Positions 11,397-25,306 of a DNA stretch of 64,000 nt are shown here, in pieces (within the stretch, counting starts at the first letter, position 1; the number at the start of each line of letters is the position of its first letter). Location of the stretch: assembly GCF_029168945.1 (NCBI RefSeq), contig NC_083602.1, forward strand, positions 28,817,323 to 28,881,322. The letters run 5' to 3'. This stretch comes from Cannabis sativa. Lineage: Eukaryota; Streptophyta; Magnoliopsida; Rosales; Cannabaceae. Position numbers and translations under genes: made by a program. Below the pieces are notes generated by a model. That model saw only the letters and a program-made list of their open reading frames with translations. It searched no databases and was not told where the DNA came from.

Positions 11397-12650
11397 CTAA
11401 CCTGTAACTACTGAATGGCTGGCAGCAGCATCAGCCTGAGTTATAGCAAAAACACGAGCAGGGGCAGGCGCAGGTTTAGTTTCAGGCTTTGTTTCTTCTT
11501 TCTTTAATTGAGGGCAGTCTTTCCTAAGGTGTCCCACTGAACCACACTGAAAACAGGCTCTCCGGTTACAAGTCTCGGGGTGATGCTTCTTACAACGCGG
11601 GCACTCAGGATAGGAGTAAGTCTGGCGTCCTCCTTTGTTCTGGTTTCCTCGAAACCTTTTACTTTGTCCTGAACTTCCCAAAGATGGAAAAGTTCTTTTC
11701 TTTTGCTCAAAAGTGGAATCTCCACTTTCTTTTCCAGGACCAGAAACAGGGATAGAAATAACCCCACCAGCAATAGGAGGCTCTCGGGTTTCATGCAAAA
11801 ATTTTACTGCTCCTTCGGCTCGAAGAGCCTTATCAACCATTTCTGCATAAGTTGTGGTATCATTCGTTGTAATAACCAGGTCATGTTTAATCCTGGCGTT
11901 CAATCCAGCCAAGTACTTCTCCTTCTTACTAAAATCTGTTGGTACAATTCCAGAGGCTAACTTAGCCAAGCGATCAAACTTGGTTGTATATTCAGTTACA
12001 GACATTCCCTCTCCTTGTACCAACTCAACAAATTCTTTCCGCTTTGCACTACGGACTGCCTCATTATAGTATTTAGCATTGAACAATTCCCGGAATTCCT
12101 CCCAGGTCATTCTGGCAACATCCTTTGTAAGGGATATCATTTCCCACCAGATCAAAGCATCTTCCTGAAATTGAAACGTGGCACATGCCACTCTATCATT
12201 TCCGACCACTCCCATAAAATTCAATATTTTTTCGATAACAGTCAACCACTGTTCAGCTTTCAGAACATCAGGGCCTCCCAGAAACACTTGAGGTGCCTGC
12301 TTCCTGAATCTCTCATATAAAGGCTCCATACGGTTACCAGCAACATATTGCTCAGCTGGCACCGCAGGGGCTGCAGGAACCGCAGCAGGCGGTTGCGGGG
12401 GAAGCTCAATAGGAGCATCCCGTTGCCTGAGTCGTCGGATCTCTTCTTCTTGTTGCTCAATTCTAGTTTGCATCTTAGCAAACCTTTGTTCCCAATCAAC
12501 CGGGGCCTGAGGTGGATTCTCCTGTCCACCTCTCGGAACACGACAGCGGCCTCTACCGCGTCCACGGGGGTTTTGGGGATTTCTACCACTCCAACCACCT
12601 CCGGTCTCAACCAACTCACCCTGCCTTCTAACATTTCGCTGGTCGTCCAT
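11397..12650 (-). CDS. Element D Gag polyprotein
   Basis: An open frame of 417 codons begins just downstream of the 5' LTR and primer site. The N-terminus is Arg/Gly-rich, then a coiled-coil-like stretch (QRFAKMQTRIEQQEEEIRRLRQ is split by few breaks), a Pro/Ala linker, and a retrotransposon gag (capsid) domain from about residue 110 to 290 (AEQWLTVIEKIL, ALIWWEMI, WEEFRELFNAKYY). The C-terminal zinc knuckle CFQCGSVGHLRKDC lies near residue 370. The frame ends at TAG; the same frame continues past it into the protease, so this stop is probably a nonsense mutation in an ancestral gag-pol fusion. Gag would package element RNA in cytoplasmic particles. Confidence 0.92.
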   Translation of the reverse strand: MDDQRNVRRQGELVETGGGWSGRNPQNPRGRGRGRCRVPRGGQENPPQAPVDWEQRFAKMQTRIEQQEEEIRRLRQRDAPIELPPQPPAAVPAAPAVPAEQYVAGNRMEPLYERFRKQAPQVFLGGPDVLKAEQWLTVIEKILNFMGVVGNDRVACATFQFQEDALIWWEMISLTKDVARMTWEEFRELFNAKYYNEAVRSAKRKEFVELVQGEGMSVTEYTTKFDRLAKLASGIVPTDFSKKEKYLAGLNARIKHDLVITTNDTTTYAEMVDKALRAEGAVKFLHETREPPIAGGVISIPVSGPGKESGDSTFEQKKRTFPSLGSSGQSKRFRGNQNKGGRQTYSYPECPRCKKHHPETCNRRACFQCGSVGHLRKDCPQLKKEETKPETKPAPAPARVFAITQADAAASHSVVTG

Positions 12651-12867
12651 TAATTAGGACTTAGCCTGCGAACCCACAAGACACGTAGGTCAGACAGTGG
12701 TCAAAATATTTCCAAGACCGCAATTAGGGTTTATAACATCTTATTTAATCATATATACAACATATCTTAAAACAGTTTGCAAAAAGAAATAAAGCTTATG
12801 GAACCGTGAGTTGAGCTCGACACTGGCCTTGATTGTACATATCTTGACGGTCTTCAGTGGACAACCT

Positions 12868-12883
12868 GGTGGCTCTGATACCA
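12868..12883 (-). other. Primer binding site of element D (tRNA-iMet)
   Basis: On the minus strand TGGTATCAGAGCCACC begins three bases after the LTR end. This matches the classical initiator-Met tRNA primer site of plant LTR elements and fixes the element's orientation. Confidence 0.93.
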
Positions 12884-12886
12884 AAC

Positions 12887-14780
12887 TGTAACGCCCGTAT
12901 TTTATATTTACTAAACTCGAAAGATAACTTTAATATATTATATCTTTATAACCATATGGGTCGAGATCTCGAGTATCAAAATACAATTTAAAAGTATTTT
13001 ACTAATATGTACATATAATATTTTTTTAAAAAAACTCGCTAACATGCAACCTCAAAATACAGACTCCAAAATAGTAAAAGACCGAAACCCTTCAGGCTGC
13101 ACTGCCGCGATATGTACAATCACAGCCGAGCTCCATCTCACTGTTCCTCCAGCTTTGCTTTTCCTTTACCTACACAAGGTAGCGAACTAATGAGTCAACA
13201 GACTCAGTAAGTTATGCAAGATATATATAAAAATAATGCGATGCCGGCTTTATGATTAAGCCGCCCTGAGCTCAATAATTAAGCTCACCAAATGGATAAG
13301 AACGTTCTTAAGGGAAGTACGACTACTGTACCAAATGCACTAAAGTATCGATTCTGTACTCGTGTTGGTAGAGCCCGAACTGTACCCCCGGGATTTACTA
13401 AGTGTTGTACCACGAACACGACGTACCCCTGGTACTCGTGTTGGTAACACCGTAACTACACTAATATATAACACTATACTAACACCCTAATAATCACATT
13501 CATATTAGTGATAGTAGTCCAAACCATTAAAACAAGCATATATTCACATATATATATATATATTCTTACGCTATCTTACCTCGTTCCGTGCTCAAGTGTG
13601 CCGGTCAGCCTGAGTGGAAACGCAGCTCGACGCTTTACAGGGCCCTAAACCATAATGTTCAAAATTCGATGAGAGACACACTAAAACACTTATCGGGAAT
13701 TTAAAATAAAAACTAAGCTTAACCCTATCGATAAATAGGATGCCAATACCCTAAATTACTTAAAAATGGGAAAAACTAAGGCTCAGGAAAATGCTCCAAC
13801 CGGAACCCCACTTCACAGGTACCAGCCGATCGGCCAGGTTCTGCGGTTCCCCGAGCCGGTCGGCCAGGTTGTCTTGGGAACCCTAAAACCGATCCCCTCA
13901 CCTCAAATCAATCCCAAACTTTCTACAACTTTCCAGAATACCTGCACACACCATACCAAACCAATCCCAACCAACAGAACTCAACAATTCACATCAATTC
14001 CAAAAACACCATTAGAGGTCAAGGTTTGATTTCTCAAACTCAAACCTTGCCAAAACCTCACTACAATTAACAAAAACAGCAAAAAACAACTCAAGTAACT
14101 TTAGATAAACTTCAGAACTTCAATTCAAACAATAAACTCCAACACAGCCCCCCAATTGCAAAAATTAAGAATTTAACTAACTTAAAATTCAACTAAAATC
14201 AAAAGGGAAGAGCTAGGGAACACTACCTTGAATCAAAGCTTCACCAATTCTGCTAGAAATCCCAAAAAAAATCAGCAAGCAAACCCAACCCTAGGCTAGG
14301 TTCTTGATGTTTCGAAAATGAGAGAGAAGGAGAATAGATGAAATGATAATTTTCTACAATTTTCTTCAAAAGAAGAAAACCCTCCTTTATTTAATATTAA
14401 TGTTATTTTCAGCCAATAACATTCCCACAAAAGGACAAATTCACCTAACAAAAGACCTATATAACCCAAAGGTAATAAAATAAATAACCATATGCATCAT
14501 GGGCAAAATGGTCAAACCAAACCCCAAAAATTCTAACGCCTCTATTACCTAACAATGATACCCCGATAATATTCTAAACCATAAAATACAATTTTTTAAA
14601 GGCCCAACGTCGCTTTCCACGGCTTCCGAACACAATCACAGAAATTGAGTAAATAGCATAATAACATATATGATATTAAATATATTTCCAAAATATGCAT
14701 TTCATAAATATTAATTTAATCTCATACATAAACCCTAACTATTTGATAATTCAAGGTATTAATCATATGCGGTCTTTACA
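12887..14780 (-). repeat. 5' LTR of element D
   Basis: 1894 bp, TGTAACGCCC to GGTCTTTACA on the plus strand. Most of it matches the other LTR closely. The exception is about 13770-13880, where the palindrome-bearing patch differs sharply (GCCGATCGGCC and GCCGGTCGGCC in place of the ACCGGTCGACCGG units). The plus ORF at 13766-14029 falls in this LTR and is not considered a gene. Confidence 0.95.
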
Positions 14781-14785
14781 GTACT

Positions 14786-17690
14786 AGGTTTATTAAATTA
14801 GTTTAACCTAATAAAATTGATTAACAACATAATTAATTTCATTTATTTTGAAATTAATTTAAGAAAACCATACTTTAAAGAATTTTTTATTCTAAGCTAA
14901 ACTATATGTATTTTCTTGTATTTAATTAAATATAGAATTATATCCATCTAGATTCTTTCTGAAGCTTAATTTAAATTTTTCATTAAATATTCGTATTTAA
15001 GTTGATATTTAGTTATCTCTAACTAATCAACTTAAATCTGAATATCTTTTGGATTTAAAATTTCAAAATTAAGTTGAGAAATTTTAGGAATTGGTTATTA
15101 TGATTCTTTAGATATTTTTTTTAAGTTGATATCTTTTCGAATATTAACTTAAAATGGAATATTTTCAAATTAAGTGGTTATAACTTAATTTTTGATATTT
15201 AATTAAATTTAAATTTGAAAATATTTAAGTTCTAGATTTTTTCTAATACAACTTAAATTAGATATTTTTTCAAATTTTGTGGAAAAGATACTTAGTCAAA
15301 TAAGATATTTTCTAGATAGTTATTTCTAGACTACTCATTATTTCTAATCTTAAATAGGAAAATATTATACATTGTGAAATTAATTATTTAAATAATTAAT
15401 TTTGGTACAATTTATTTTAAGTATATTTTTCCTAGTATTAAACTAGAGATTAATAATTAAGCCTTCTCTACACTTAATTATTTATTTCTTGACTTTAATA
15501 CATTTAATTGATTTAAAAATTAAATATCTAAGTTGATTTTCATCATGATACTTAAATATTTTTTTTTCATGACACTTATTTAAATAGAAAATTATTTTTA
15601 GTTGAAATTTATTTTTTCAACTAAATTTAAATAATTTTCAAAATATATATTTTTTCTTTATTTTATTAATCAAATTTCGAAATTGTATTTCTTAAATGCT
15701 GGAATTTCGAATTTTATTTGAAAAATAGATTAAAGTTGTAAATTATTTATTTTAATTTTCGACCAACTTAAATCAATGATTTTTTCATTTAATGATTAAT
15801 TAAAATAAATGAAGTAAAATATATTTAATTAGAAAATGAATTAATTAGTCCATGAAAATCTAGATATATAATATCTGTTTTTGCTTGAAGTATTTTTCTA
15901 GTGTATTTAATTAAATATAAAATTAATATTTAAGTTGATTTTCATCATCATACTTAAATATTTGAAATTTTTCTTATATATTTAATTAAATAGGAAAATT
16001 ATATTTTTTTGTTGTAAATTAAATTTATTAATTAATTTTGGGCCAACATTAAATTAGAATAATTTTTCCAGGATTTATTTTTTATTTTAACTTGCATTTT
16101 CGAAAATTGTATTCTTAAATACTTTAACTTTTCGAAATGTAATATATATATATTTATTTATAGAAAATTAAATTTTGAGTTGTAAATCAATTTAAATTAA
16201 TTTTGTAACAACTTAAATTGAATATTTTTCTAAATATTTATTGGAAATTATTACTAAGATGGAAATAATTCATGCTATTTTCATATCCATCTAAGTAAAA
16301 TTTATAAATATTAAATTAAAATTTATATTTAGAATTTTTCATTCTAAATTGGAAATTTTAATAAATATATATTTAAAATAAATAGATTAAAATAAGTATC
16401 AAAGAAAATACAACTCTCTTTAAATAATGAGCTTTATTATTATTAGGACATTCGATCTCCATTGTTGGTCTTACAATAGTTAAATGTTTTCAATATAACC
16501 TCGAGACGCTAGACTTCGTCCCCCTTATGGATGGTTATTCGTTGAACGCATTTAACACCGTAAGATCTCATTTGATGAGTGTTTTGTAAGTTTTCGTCTC
16601 TATTAGAATCTCCCCTACGGTGACTACTTAGAGATAAACTTATAAAACATGAAACAATGGTGGAAGCTCATAAAATGAGAATAACCTAGACTCTCGCCTA
16701 CCGGGACAATGTTGGATTCTTATTTTGATCGAATTAAAGGTTGCTAGAATAGTTTGCATTTTAGATGAGCTGATAACTCTATTCAACGAATGATACTTTG
16801 ACTCTCGCCTACCGGGACACTGTATTAGTTTGTTGGAAACCTTAGAAATTATTTAGGATTGTATGTTTTAGTATTTTCACTTGTCATTCCTACTTGCTAT
16901 ATGTTTAATAATTTCTGAATTGTGTATGAATTTATATTGAATCATGTTATTTTCTGTTATTAAATTATAGTTTAATTTCGAATCTTTATTGTTGGTCTAA
17001 CATGTTTGTTTTTCTAATGAGATAAATCCCTAATGGATTTTCACCATTAGACATACATAATAGTGTTAGATCTCGAAAGATAAATATTGTATATGCAACA
17101 TCTAGCTGTTCATCAATTGATGACACCTTAGACTAGTATTTTTACAATATGAAACAAGAAGATTGCATAAATAAGATTACTTTGACTCTCGCTAATCGAA
17201 GCATCGTTGGATTCTTAATTATAAACGAAATTATCCTAATTCATCTTAGCTTATTCATTGCGAATTAGCTCAATAACATATCATTGGATGAATGGTCTAT
17301 AAATCATTTCATTCTATTTTCTCTTAAGAAATTAAATGACATATGATTATAATCCCGAAATTCTATTCCCAATTGATATAAATTCTCAATCTTAGAAATC
17401 TCCTGCTTGTATAGGCAAATCAAACTTAGAGTTAAATTAGTAGTGGTGGTCCAAGATAGAATTACTAATTATATTTGGTACAAATTTAAGTCTTTGACTT
17501 TAATTTTAGATTCCAAACAGAAATATTCTTATATTTCTAATTCCAGAATACAATACAGTTACACTCTCACAAGTGTTTAATAACCATTTTCTATCAATGG
17601 ATTCAAACTGTATGAAATATAAGTTTAGTATTATGTGACCAAGATCCACTTGCACTATTCTAAGAACTCTTTAATGTAACTAAACCTAAG
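14786..17690 (+). other. Element A untranslated leader, part 2
   Basis: Continuation of the leader beyond element D. It starts AGGTTTATTAAATTAGTTTAACC, matching element E at about 61735. Most of 14800-16430 is extremely AT-rich with no ORF. From about 16440 there is a less biased, well conserved block shared by A, C and E, including two copies of GACTCTCGCCTACCGGGACA (16689-16708 and 16800-16819) and a degenerate third (17184-17203). Nothing here resembles a gag coding region. Confidence 0.8.
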
Positions 17691-19625
17691 TCATCAAATA
17701 GACACAACCACATTTTTATTAATCTATGGCATTTGTATATTGTTCATAGTGGTTTTGACAAGATCCATCTCTGCAAAGAGTTAATATGCCTATATCCACT
17801 GAAAGTAGTTCATCTCATTCGCAGATGGATGTACATTCAGGGGTGGATATGAGTTTTTTTGTTGTATTCTTTAAAACAATAACTCTAGATTATACCTTAT
17901 GCAAAGAAATTTGAAATGTTTGAAAAATTTCATAAATTTCTAGCAAAGGTGAAACACCATTAAGGTAAGTGGTTAAAGATCTTGCGAACTGATAGGGGTG
18001 GAGAAATAGTTAGTAGATATGCAGTTCAAAGATCATTAAATTGATTTTTGAATTATATCCAAACTTATCTCCCCAGGAATTTTGAGTTGCATGTTGATGA
18101 TTAGTTACTAGTTGTTGCCTAAGACCTTCTATGGTAATACAATTTCAGAATGATGTAATGGTTGTATACTTAATGTAAATCATTACTAGATTCATGGATG
18201 ACCTAATCAAAATCTTAAGAAAAGCTAGAACTATTAACCATGTTTTGTTAGCTATTCTAAGTGATTAGGGGTGGACCATCCCATAGTCAATAGATAAGAA
18301 AGTATTTGTTCAAACAAATACTACTTTTCTAAGATAATGACTAAGTCTGAAAATAAAGTAGCAAATAAAGGAGATATTTTTCTTGATTTCAAAAGTGTTC
18401 TATCATCTTATTTGACATATGATGATCCCACTGCATCTGTTGTCTTGTCACAACTGAAGAGATCAATACCATTTAGTTTCTTAGACATAATTCACGGTAC
18501 CTTGTCGTAGTGGGAGAGTTTCTAGGAACTCACCTTCTTATGACTTGGGAGACACTAGTGATTTAAAATTCATTGTGAGTTTAAACAAGTAATGGATTGT
18601 CAAGATAAGAAACTAAGAAGAAAAGCCAATAGAACTATGGTTTAATCCATTCACATGGAGTAACCTAAACTTTCTATCACAAGGACATAAAAGGAAATTT
18701 TCGTTTATAAGTCTATTCAATGGACTTAACAAAACTTCTTGTTCCTAGTATTATAGGTTTGAGTTTATCTAAACCTATGGCTTGTGGTATACCTGGTAAT
18801 TACTTACTCTAATGCAAGCAACTTACTTTAGTAAGATGCTGAAGCATTTTCTTTCTAATGGCAATCTATAGAAGCTTCTCGACTTCTAGGCATATATTTT
18901 ATTTATCTAAGGAAAAGTCTCAACTATTCCAGAAAAGATAAAGTCGTGAAAGAATTTCTTAAATCAACAGTGAGAGGTCTTAGATATGCTTTTGTATGCC
19001 TTAGACCAGACACCTGCTGTTGAGTGGGAGTAATGAGTAGGTATCAGATTAATCCAGGAGAAGAACATTGGAAGACAATCAAGTAAATCTTAAGATAAAG
19101 AAGAGGAACTATATGTTAGTCTATAAGGGTGTGTTTAAAACTTTTAGACTACACCACATCAGATTTCGAAATTTGCCTTTGTGCTAGAAAATATTTCTGA
19201 TAAGATGGTGATTACTCTGGGGTGGAATAGTGATTTTGGAGAAGTGTAAAAACCTATCTGAAGTCTCTAGGTCTACCAGAAAGGGACTGAATGTTAAAAG
19301 TTGCAGGAAAGGTACTTATTCAGTCTAAGGAAAGTTCTATACATTTTTGGCACCATTCCAAATTGCCTAAACTACTAGTTTTACTTCCTGAATAACCAAG
19401 AAGTAGTTGCCAAAGGTATAGAATCCAGTATCCCAAGAGAGTAGACATATAGAGAGGAATTTCACATTATCAATGCTTTTGTGATTAAGGAAGAGTAATG
19501 GTGGAGAAAAGGTTGTGTTTAATTCAACCTTTCAGATCTTATTACGAGGAGTTTACTACTACTACACTTGATTTGTATATCAAGGTGTTGAGATTATTTG
19601 AAATGCACATTTTCTTTTATATTAG
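17690..19625 (+). pseudogene. Decayed Copia pol of element A
   Basis: No frame is open, but a decayed track of Copia integrase can be followed. Near 17740-17800 a trace of the pre-integrase region is visible. About 17840-17950 aligns by eye with 63920-64000 of element E (a 'gttatgag...tttgtcact...tctagat...taccttatgca' series). Near 17970-18000 the integrase-type KILRTDRGGE is readable. Sequence nearer the 3' end keeps scattered pol similarity and ends in the purine tract AAGTGGGAGTT before the LTR. The same decay is seen in copy C (about 45980-47880), so it predates the spread of these copies. Confidence 0.65.
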
Positions 19626-19639
19626 TGCAAGTGGGAGTT

Positions 19640-21533
19640 TGTTGGGTTTTATGCCCTAAATAAAACTCATTTCAATATAATTAGATTTACTTATTAATGT
19701 AGATCAGAAATAACATTTAATGTTGTATGGTTCACATGATTTATTTCATGATTATATGTACATAATGTATAAATTCATCTGAAACCCTTTTCACATACTA
19801 GATCCTGTTTATTGTGTGGTCAACACATTGGAAAGTAAACATGACTATGTGAATAAAGTTTTTTAGATTTATCAGACATAGGGTTTTACTGATATGATAA
19901 TCTACAACAGAGTTTACTTGCATTTGGAGAAATGCTATGTTCTTTCCAGAGCATTGGTTAAAGTAAAGCTCAGGTTGGATGCATGGAGTATGCATCGGAA
20001 GGGACCGATATTGAACTTTGACTTAGATTTATTAAACTTACCGTAATATCTATTCAAGTCAATATCGCCTAGTTGATCCTAGATCAAATGATCTTAATCC
20101 GGTTATGATTAGGCTCAATCTCAGGAGGCTATTCGTGTTCTTTGATTTGTTAGTTAAGCCTACTTTTAGGTCAGGGTGATACGTACATTTTGGGAACACG
20201 GTAGTGCAATTTAGTGGGAGCGCTAACATAAACATGGAATCTATAGCTTCTATTTGGCGAATAGTAAGCAAAGGATGATCTCCTTCGAGCTTGACCAAAC
20301 AAAAATAAATGGTGGAGATCTCATTTCACATAAGCTGAAATATCATTTATACGGGGTTAAGTGTTTTAAGGATTAAATACATTGTAGGGTGTAACGGTAA
20401 TCTAATCCCTTTACAGTGTAGATCATTCATATAGAGGATCATTGATCAAATTAGGATTATAACAATAGATAACTAATGATGTGTCTATATGGTGGAACAT
20501 ATAGAGCATTCTATATACTGAGAGTGCAATTCTAAGTGCTATGCGTGGATTCAACGAAGAATTAATAAGTCAGTAAATTTAGGTTATAAATTCTTGATCT
20601 GCTTATTGGAAGCTCGGTTATATAGACCCATGGTCCCCCCACTAGTTGAGATAATATTGCTTGTAAGACTCATATAATTGGTTTTGATTAATCAATTATA
20701 ATTCTCAAACTAGACTATGTCTATTTGTGAATTTTTCACTAAGTAAGGGCGAAATTGTAAAGAAAGAGTTTTAGGGGTATATTTGTTAATTATGATACTT
20801 TGTATGGTTCAATTAATAAATATGATAAATGACAATATTATTTAATAATTATTTATAGTTATTAAATAGTTAGAATTGACATTTAAATGGTTGAATTAGA
20901 AAATTGGCGTTTTTGAGAAAATCAAATGCAGAATTGATAAAATTGCAAAATTGCAAAAGTGAGGCCCAAATCCACATTTATAGGGCCTGCCACTTTTGTA
21001 GGGTTTTACCTCTGATATTTTCATTATTTTAATGCCAAATAATTCAAACCTAACCCTAGTGGAATGCTATAAATAGATAGTGAAGACTTCAGGAAATTTA
21101 CACTAAATTTTCTACTTTTTCATTCAGAAAAAACTGAGCTTCTCTCTCTCCCTATCTTTGGCCGACCACTCCCTCTCTCTCTTCTTCCTTGAGGTTTCGA
21201 AATTCTTAGTGTTAGAGTAGTGCCCACACACAGCAAGTGATACCTCAATCATAGTGAGAAAGATCGTGAAGAAAGACTTTCAGCAAGAAGGAGTTTCAGC
21301 ACTAAAGAATCAGAGAAAGAGATCCAGGTTCAGATATTGATAATGCTCTGCTACAGAAAGGAATGAAGGGCTAGATATCTTAACGGAAGGAGACATTATA
21401 TTCCGCTGCACCCAATGTAAGGTTTCTAATACTTTATATGTGTTTATTTCATCGTTTTAGAAAGTTCATATTTAGAGTGTTAATCAACATACTTGTGAGT
21501 AGATCTAAGATCCTGGTAAAATAATTTCCAACA
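19640..21533 (+). repeat. 3' LTR of element A
   Basis: 1894 bp, TGTTGGG to TTTCCAACA, preceded by the purine tract at 19628-19639. TATAAATA lies at 21068-21075. It is followed by target duplication GATGT (21534-21538) and then the continuation of the interrupted G1 pol. Confidence 0.93.
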
Positions 21534-22180
21534 GATGTTGTATGCCAGAAAATGTAGATCTCCTATTCATTGGGATGAAATTGGAGAAAGAAAATATCTA
21601 GGTCTGGAATCAGTACAATAGACTAATGAAGCCATAGAAAAGATAAAGGTTAGAATGCTTTCCTCTCTTAGAGTAGGCAAAACAGTTATGCAGATCCGAA
21701 GCGCAGAAGTGTAGAGTTTCAGGTAGGAGATCATGTGTTCCTACGGGTGTCTCCAATGAAGGGGACCAGATGTTTCGGGAAAATGGGCAAGTTATGCCCT
21801 AGATTTATAGGGCCTTTTGAGATTCTTAAGAAGGTTTGACTGGTAGCATATCACTTAGCGTTGCCTCCGGCACTTTCAGTAGTTCACGATCTGTTTCATG
21901 TTTCCATGTTACAGAAGTACGTTTCAGATCCTACTCATGTGCTAAGTTATGAGAATCTTGAGCTTCAACCATCTCTATCATATGAAGAACAACAAGTACA
22001 GATCTTAGACAGGAAAGATAAAGTTCTTCGGAACAAGACCATAGTTTTGGTTAAGGTGCTCTAGAGAAACAGTAAGGTGGAAGAAGCCACCTAGGAGTTA
22101 GAGTCTAACATGAGGGCTCAATACCCAGAGCTATTCAAGTTAGATTTCGAGGACGAAATCCTTTTAACGGGAGAATAATT
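21534..22180 (+). pseudogene. Gypsy (G1) integrase C-terminal fragment
   Basis: Resumes the G1 integrase at the codon run broken at 2595, reading MLYARKCRSPIHWDE and then GERKYLG. Stops and frame changes occur in the next 300 bases. An open stretch at 21861-22064 reads VVHDLFHVSMLQKYVSDPTHVLSYENLELQ and ILDRKDKVLRNKTIVLVKVL, the C-terminal end seen in D and G2. The GATTTCGAGGACGAAATCC and AACGGGAGAATAATT that follow correspond to the pol end and purine tract. The LTR begins around 22180. Confidence 0.88.
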
Positions 22181-23609
<1,429 letters not shown>

Positions 23610-23620
<11 letters not shown>

Positions 23621-25050
23621 CTAGTCTTGTCGGTCAAAATCAAGGAGCATTTGTTAAGGGAAGATCTATTGCTCATAACAACATGATTCTTCAAGATATC
23701 TTGAAGAATTACAATAGGAAGAATGTGTCCCCTAGGTGCACTATCAAAGTAGATATCAATAAAGCGTATGATACAGTGAAATGGGAGTTTTTAAAGGAGC
23801 TTCTTAATTCATTTAATATGCCAGCCAGGTTTATTGCATGGATTATGACTTGTGTGAGAGCCACTTCCTATTCTATTCTAATGAATGGTAGAGTGCAAGG
23901 TAGTTTCAAGGGAAAGAAAGGTTTGAGGCAAGGGAACCCCCTATCCCCTCTCCTTTTTGTTTTGATAATGGAGTATCTAACAAGGAGATTGCAAATAACA
24001 GCCAACAAGTCAAATTTGTATTTGTTGATGACCTGATATTATTTTGTAAAGGGAATATTCTGTCTATCCAGGTGCTTAAGAATTGTTTGGAGGAGTTCAA
24101 AGACACCACAGGGCTTGCTATCAATACAAGTAAATCTCAGATTTACTTTGGAGGGGTTGAAGAAGAGACAAAATAGGCTATTTTGAGAGAGTTGACTCTT
24201 ACTGAGGGCAAGTTTCCCCTAAAGTACCGGGGAGTCCCTTTGAGACCAACTAAATGGAGAGCTGAAGATTGTGGTGTGATTATCAAGAAGATTAAGCAAA
24301 GACTTCTTTGCTAGGCAAGTAGACATTTCTCTTTTGCAGGAAGAGTCCAGCTTATCCATTCAGTGTTACTTGGCCTTCGTAACTACTAGATGAGCATATT
24401 CATCCTGCCTCAAAGCATCACCAAGGAAATTGAAAAGTTATGTAGAGTGTTCCTATAGGGTTGGAACGGGAATAGAAGCAAGCTTCATGTGGTCAATTGG
24501 GAGAAGGTATGCCTGCCGAAACCTTATGGAGGGCTGGGTTTCAAAGAGGGAACTAAATGGAATCAAGCAATCATAGCTAAATATCGTTTGGCCATTTCAA
24601 CCAAAATTGACATACTTTGGGTGAAATGGGTCAATGGTATTTATCTTAAAAATAATTCAATTTGGTCTTATGAACTCAAGATTGATACGAGTTGGTATTG
24701 GAAAAAAGAAATTCATGTGAGAGACAAATTTTCTAGATCTGAAATTCATAAAACGGGCTTGACAGGTAGATTCAAGTCCAATCTGCTATATAATAGCATT
24801 TGGATCAACAAGAACAACTATATTTTTAATGATTACTCGAGCATGGTGTCTAATCTTGTACTAGAAATTCAAAAGGTTACTTTCTATAGATTAAAAATTG
24901 CAAAAAAGAGAAACTTGAATAAACATGAGAGAATGTATATAGAGCAATTATATTGTAAGTAGGGGTTGGTTTGGCTGAGTGTGCTTTTATTGCTTAGCCA
25001 TTGCTTTAATTGCTTGTGATTAATGAAGTTGTTCCTCAAAATACCCTGAT
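23610..25050 (+). pseudogene. 5'-truncated LINE (non-LTR retrotransposon) reverse transcriptase
   Basis: Begins inside the reverse transcriptase (PSLVGQNQGAFVKGRSI) and continues with KVDINKAYDTVKWEFL, NGRVQGSFKGKKGLRQGNPLSPLLFVL and, after a frameshift near 24010, the catalytic-box equivalent FVDDLILFCK. Then come NTSKSQIYFGG, a stop near 24175, the RT thumb region (YRGVPLRPTKW, FAGRVQLI) with more stops, and a C-terminal open frame (24489-24962) with NWEKVCLPKPYGGLGFK and a long basic tail. The endonuclease and ORF1 regions are absent, as expected of 5' truncation. A 3' tail follows to about 25050 without a clear poly-A tract, and I could not define a target duplication. Confidence 0.9.
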
Positions 25051-25306
25051 ATTTCTAAAATTGACTTATCTCAATAATCCCATGAATATTACTAACTAAA
25101 ATTATTGTGACATTTTTTTTTTGCCTCCAATCGGGTCTCTAGGGTGGCCGATCCTGAAAAATAAAAAATATATATATCTGTAATTAACAAATTACGTTTA
25201 TTTATCCACTTATAGCAAAATTTATAATTTATGTTAAATTAGGTTAGTGAGATCATATTCATGCTCATTAATTCATAACATATAATTAGGTTTCCGAAAT
25301 ATTACA
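25051..25306 (-). repeat. Gypsy LTR terminal remnant
   Basis: Matches the outer end of the G2 LTR block by block: TTTTGCCTCCAATCGGG against GGCCCCCGATCGAGCC, then TTACGTTTATTTATCCACTT, TATAGCAAAATTTATAATTTATG and a final AAATATTACAG. No coding sequence is attached, so it is a leftover fragment in the same orientation as G2 and the 1-988 remnant. Confidence 0.65.

Larger units (their letters stand above)
6087..14780 (-). mobile_element. Element D: full-length Ty3/Gypsy chromovirus-type retrotransposon
   Basis: Complete element of 8694 bp with LTRs TGTAACGCCC...GGTCTTTACA, target duplication GTACT (6082-6086 and 14781-14785), tRNA-iMet primer site, gag, pol and purine tract in the normal order on the minus strand. 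It sits inside the leader of element A, and element E at about 61735 shows the uninterrupted target. Several stops and frameshifts in pol make it non-functional. The integrase C-terminal end (RKYV...HVLSYE...LWRNSKVEEATRELE, then LFR) is typical of Del/Tekay-like chromoviruses; that clade call is from memory of the family. Confidence 0.95.
2596..21533 (+). mobile_element. Element A: Copia-type LTR retrotransposon, non-autonomous, host of element D
   Basis: Bounded by LTRs that start TGTTGGGTTTTATGCCC and end AAATAATTTCCAACA. It is flanked by the 5 bp target duplication GATGT (2591-2595 and 21534-21538), which interrupts the pol of G1 within one codon run. Once element D (6087-14780) and its duplicated GTACT are removed, the internal part is about 6.4 kb, almost the same as the 6450 bp of sister copy C. 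No intact ORF is present; the 3' third is decayed Copia pol. The two LTRs (1891 and 1894 bp) differ at many scattered sites, so this copy is older than C. Confidence 0.92.

Noticed and set aside
11504..12653. Several ORFs overlapping the element D gag on both strands
   Set aside because: They are other-frame shadows of the gag frame, which alone shows the capsid domain and zinc knuckle.
13766..14029. Plus ORF of 87 codons
   Set aside because: Lies in the D LTR, on the opposite strand. The other LTR does not keep the frame.
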